Shown one piece after another: positions 5,267 to 5,928 of a stretch of DNA of 5,928 bases. The DNA comes from Paramuribaculum sp. Lineage in GTDB: Bacteria; Bacteroidota; Bacteroidia; Bacteroidales; Muribaculaceae. The stretch lies in NCBI GenBank assembly GCA_029058705.1, contig JAIDXA010000028.1:1-5928 (forward strand), read 5' to 3'. Under the pieces are notes generated by a model. It was not told the DNA's origin. It saw nothing but the letters and a program-made list of their open reading frames with translations, and ran no database searches. A program made the position numbers and the translations under genes. Within the stretch, counting starts at the first letter, position 1. Each line of letters begins with the position of its first letter.

Positions 5267-5928
5267 ATGGGAAAAATTATTGGTATTGACCTTGGAACAA
5301 CCAACTCCTGCGTATCAGTGCTTGAAGGAAACGATCCCGTCGTGATCCCCAACAGCGAAGGTCGCAACACAACCCCCTCAATCGTGGCATTCGTTGATGG
5401 TGGCGAACGTAAGGTCGGAGATCCCGCAAAACGTCAGGCTATCACGAACCCCAAACGCACAATCTATTCGATCAAGCGTTTCATGGGTGAGACTTATGAT
5501 CAGGTAAAAAGCGAAATAGACCGCGTGCCCTACAAAGTTGTGCGTGGTGATAACGGTACTCCACGCGTTGACATTGACGGTCGCGAGTACACTCCTCAGG
5601 AAATCTCGGCGATGATTCTTCAGAAAATGAAGAAAACAGCCGAAGACTATCTCGGACAGCCGGTGACTGAAGCTGTCATCACCGTTCCGGCATATTTTAA
5701 CGACTCCCAGCGTCAGGCAACCAAAGAAGCCGGCGAAATCGCCGGGCTTACAGTGAAGCGTATTGTCAACGAACCTACAGCGGCAGCTCTTGCCTACGGT
5801 CTTGACAAAACCGACAAGGATCAGAAGATCGCCGTGTTTGACCTCGGTGGCGGTACGTTCGATATCTCGATCCTCGAACTTGGCGACGGTGTGTTTGAAG
5901 TGAAATCCACCAACGGAGACACTCATCT
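5267..5928 (+). CDS. dnaK: Chaperone DnaK (Hsp70), 3' end beyond the window
   Basis: DnaK is the ATP-driven cytoplasmic Hsp70 chaperone that binds exposed hydrophobic segments of unfolded proteins, working with DnaJ and GrpE. The window holds the first 220 codons of roughly 630-640, all within the nucleotide-binding domain. It shows the phosphate-1 motif GIDLGTTNSCV (residues 6-16), VPAYFNDSQRQATKEAG, NEPTAAALAYG starting at N168, and the phosphate-2 motif VFDLGGGTFDIS with D192. The ATG at 5267 yields the canonical MGKIIGIDLGTTNS beginning; the preceding bases are AT-rich with no Shine-Dalgarno. The frame has no stop before the window edge. The gene stands 415 bases from its divergent neighbour, so it has its own promoter region. 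The gene to its right is not visible. Confidence 0.98.
   Translation, partial: MGKIIGIDLGTTNSCVSVLEGNDPVVIPNSEGRNTTPSIVAFVDGGERKVGDPAKRQAITNPKRTIYSIKRFMGETYDQVKSEIDRVPYKVVRGDNGTPRVDIDGREYTPQEISAMILQKMKKTAEDYLGQPVTEAVITVPAYFNDSQRQATKEAGEIAGLTVKRIVNEPTAAALAYGLDKTDKDQKIAVFDLGGGTFDISILELGDGVFEVKSTNGDTH

Noticed and set aside
5378..5926. A 182-codon open frame on the minus strand, opposite dnaK.
   Set aside because: Long antisense frames opposite dnaK are a known by-product of its codon usage; the coding sense strand is unambiguous.

Overview
The window looks like a Bacteroidales chromosome, perhaps Muribaculaceae because base composition is near 50% GC by eye. The evidence is a PCMD-type secreted protein (a domain largely confined to Bacteroidota), TAnnTTTG-type -7 promoter boxes, and start codons preceded by AT-rich sequence instead of Shine-Dalgarno motifs. 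The family-level placement is a guess.

Positions 1-3088 hold a tight proline-biosynthesis operon on the + strand: proC (5' end cut by the window edge), proB and proA. ProB phosphorylates glutamate, ProA reduces glutamyl phosphate to glutamate semialdehyde, and ProC reduces the cyclised pyrroline-5-carboxylate to proline. The proC-proB gap is 9 bases. proB and proA overlap by 14 bases.

Positions 3089-3365 are a 277-base gap with a weak terminator-like tract, a -7 box at 3173-3180 framed by an inverted repeat, and a long leader of about 175 bases able to fold in alternative ways. The leader feeds a secreted PCMD-domain protein of unknown role (3366-4319). That gene converges on a minus-strand gene (4423-4851) encoding a small cysteine-rich protein with a twin-arginine export signal. 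A stem-loop between them has a T-run in the minus-strand direction.

Positions 4852-5266 are a 415-base divergent regulatory region with no convincing gene. It holds a good Bacteroidetes promoter and an attenuator-like hairpin for the minus-strand gene. On the dnaK side there is a 22-base palindrome in a cluster of TGTCA half-sites and a sigma-54-like -24/-12 sequence. dnaK starts at 5267 and runs off the end.

Most of the window is conserved housekeeping sequence. The parts most worth a second look are the Tat-exported cysteine-rich protein with its leader, the possible sigma-54 control of dnaK, and the regulatory leader of the PCMD gene. No RNA gene, mobile element or CRISPR array was seen.
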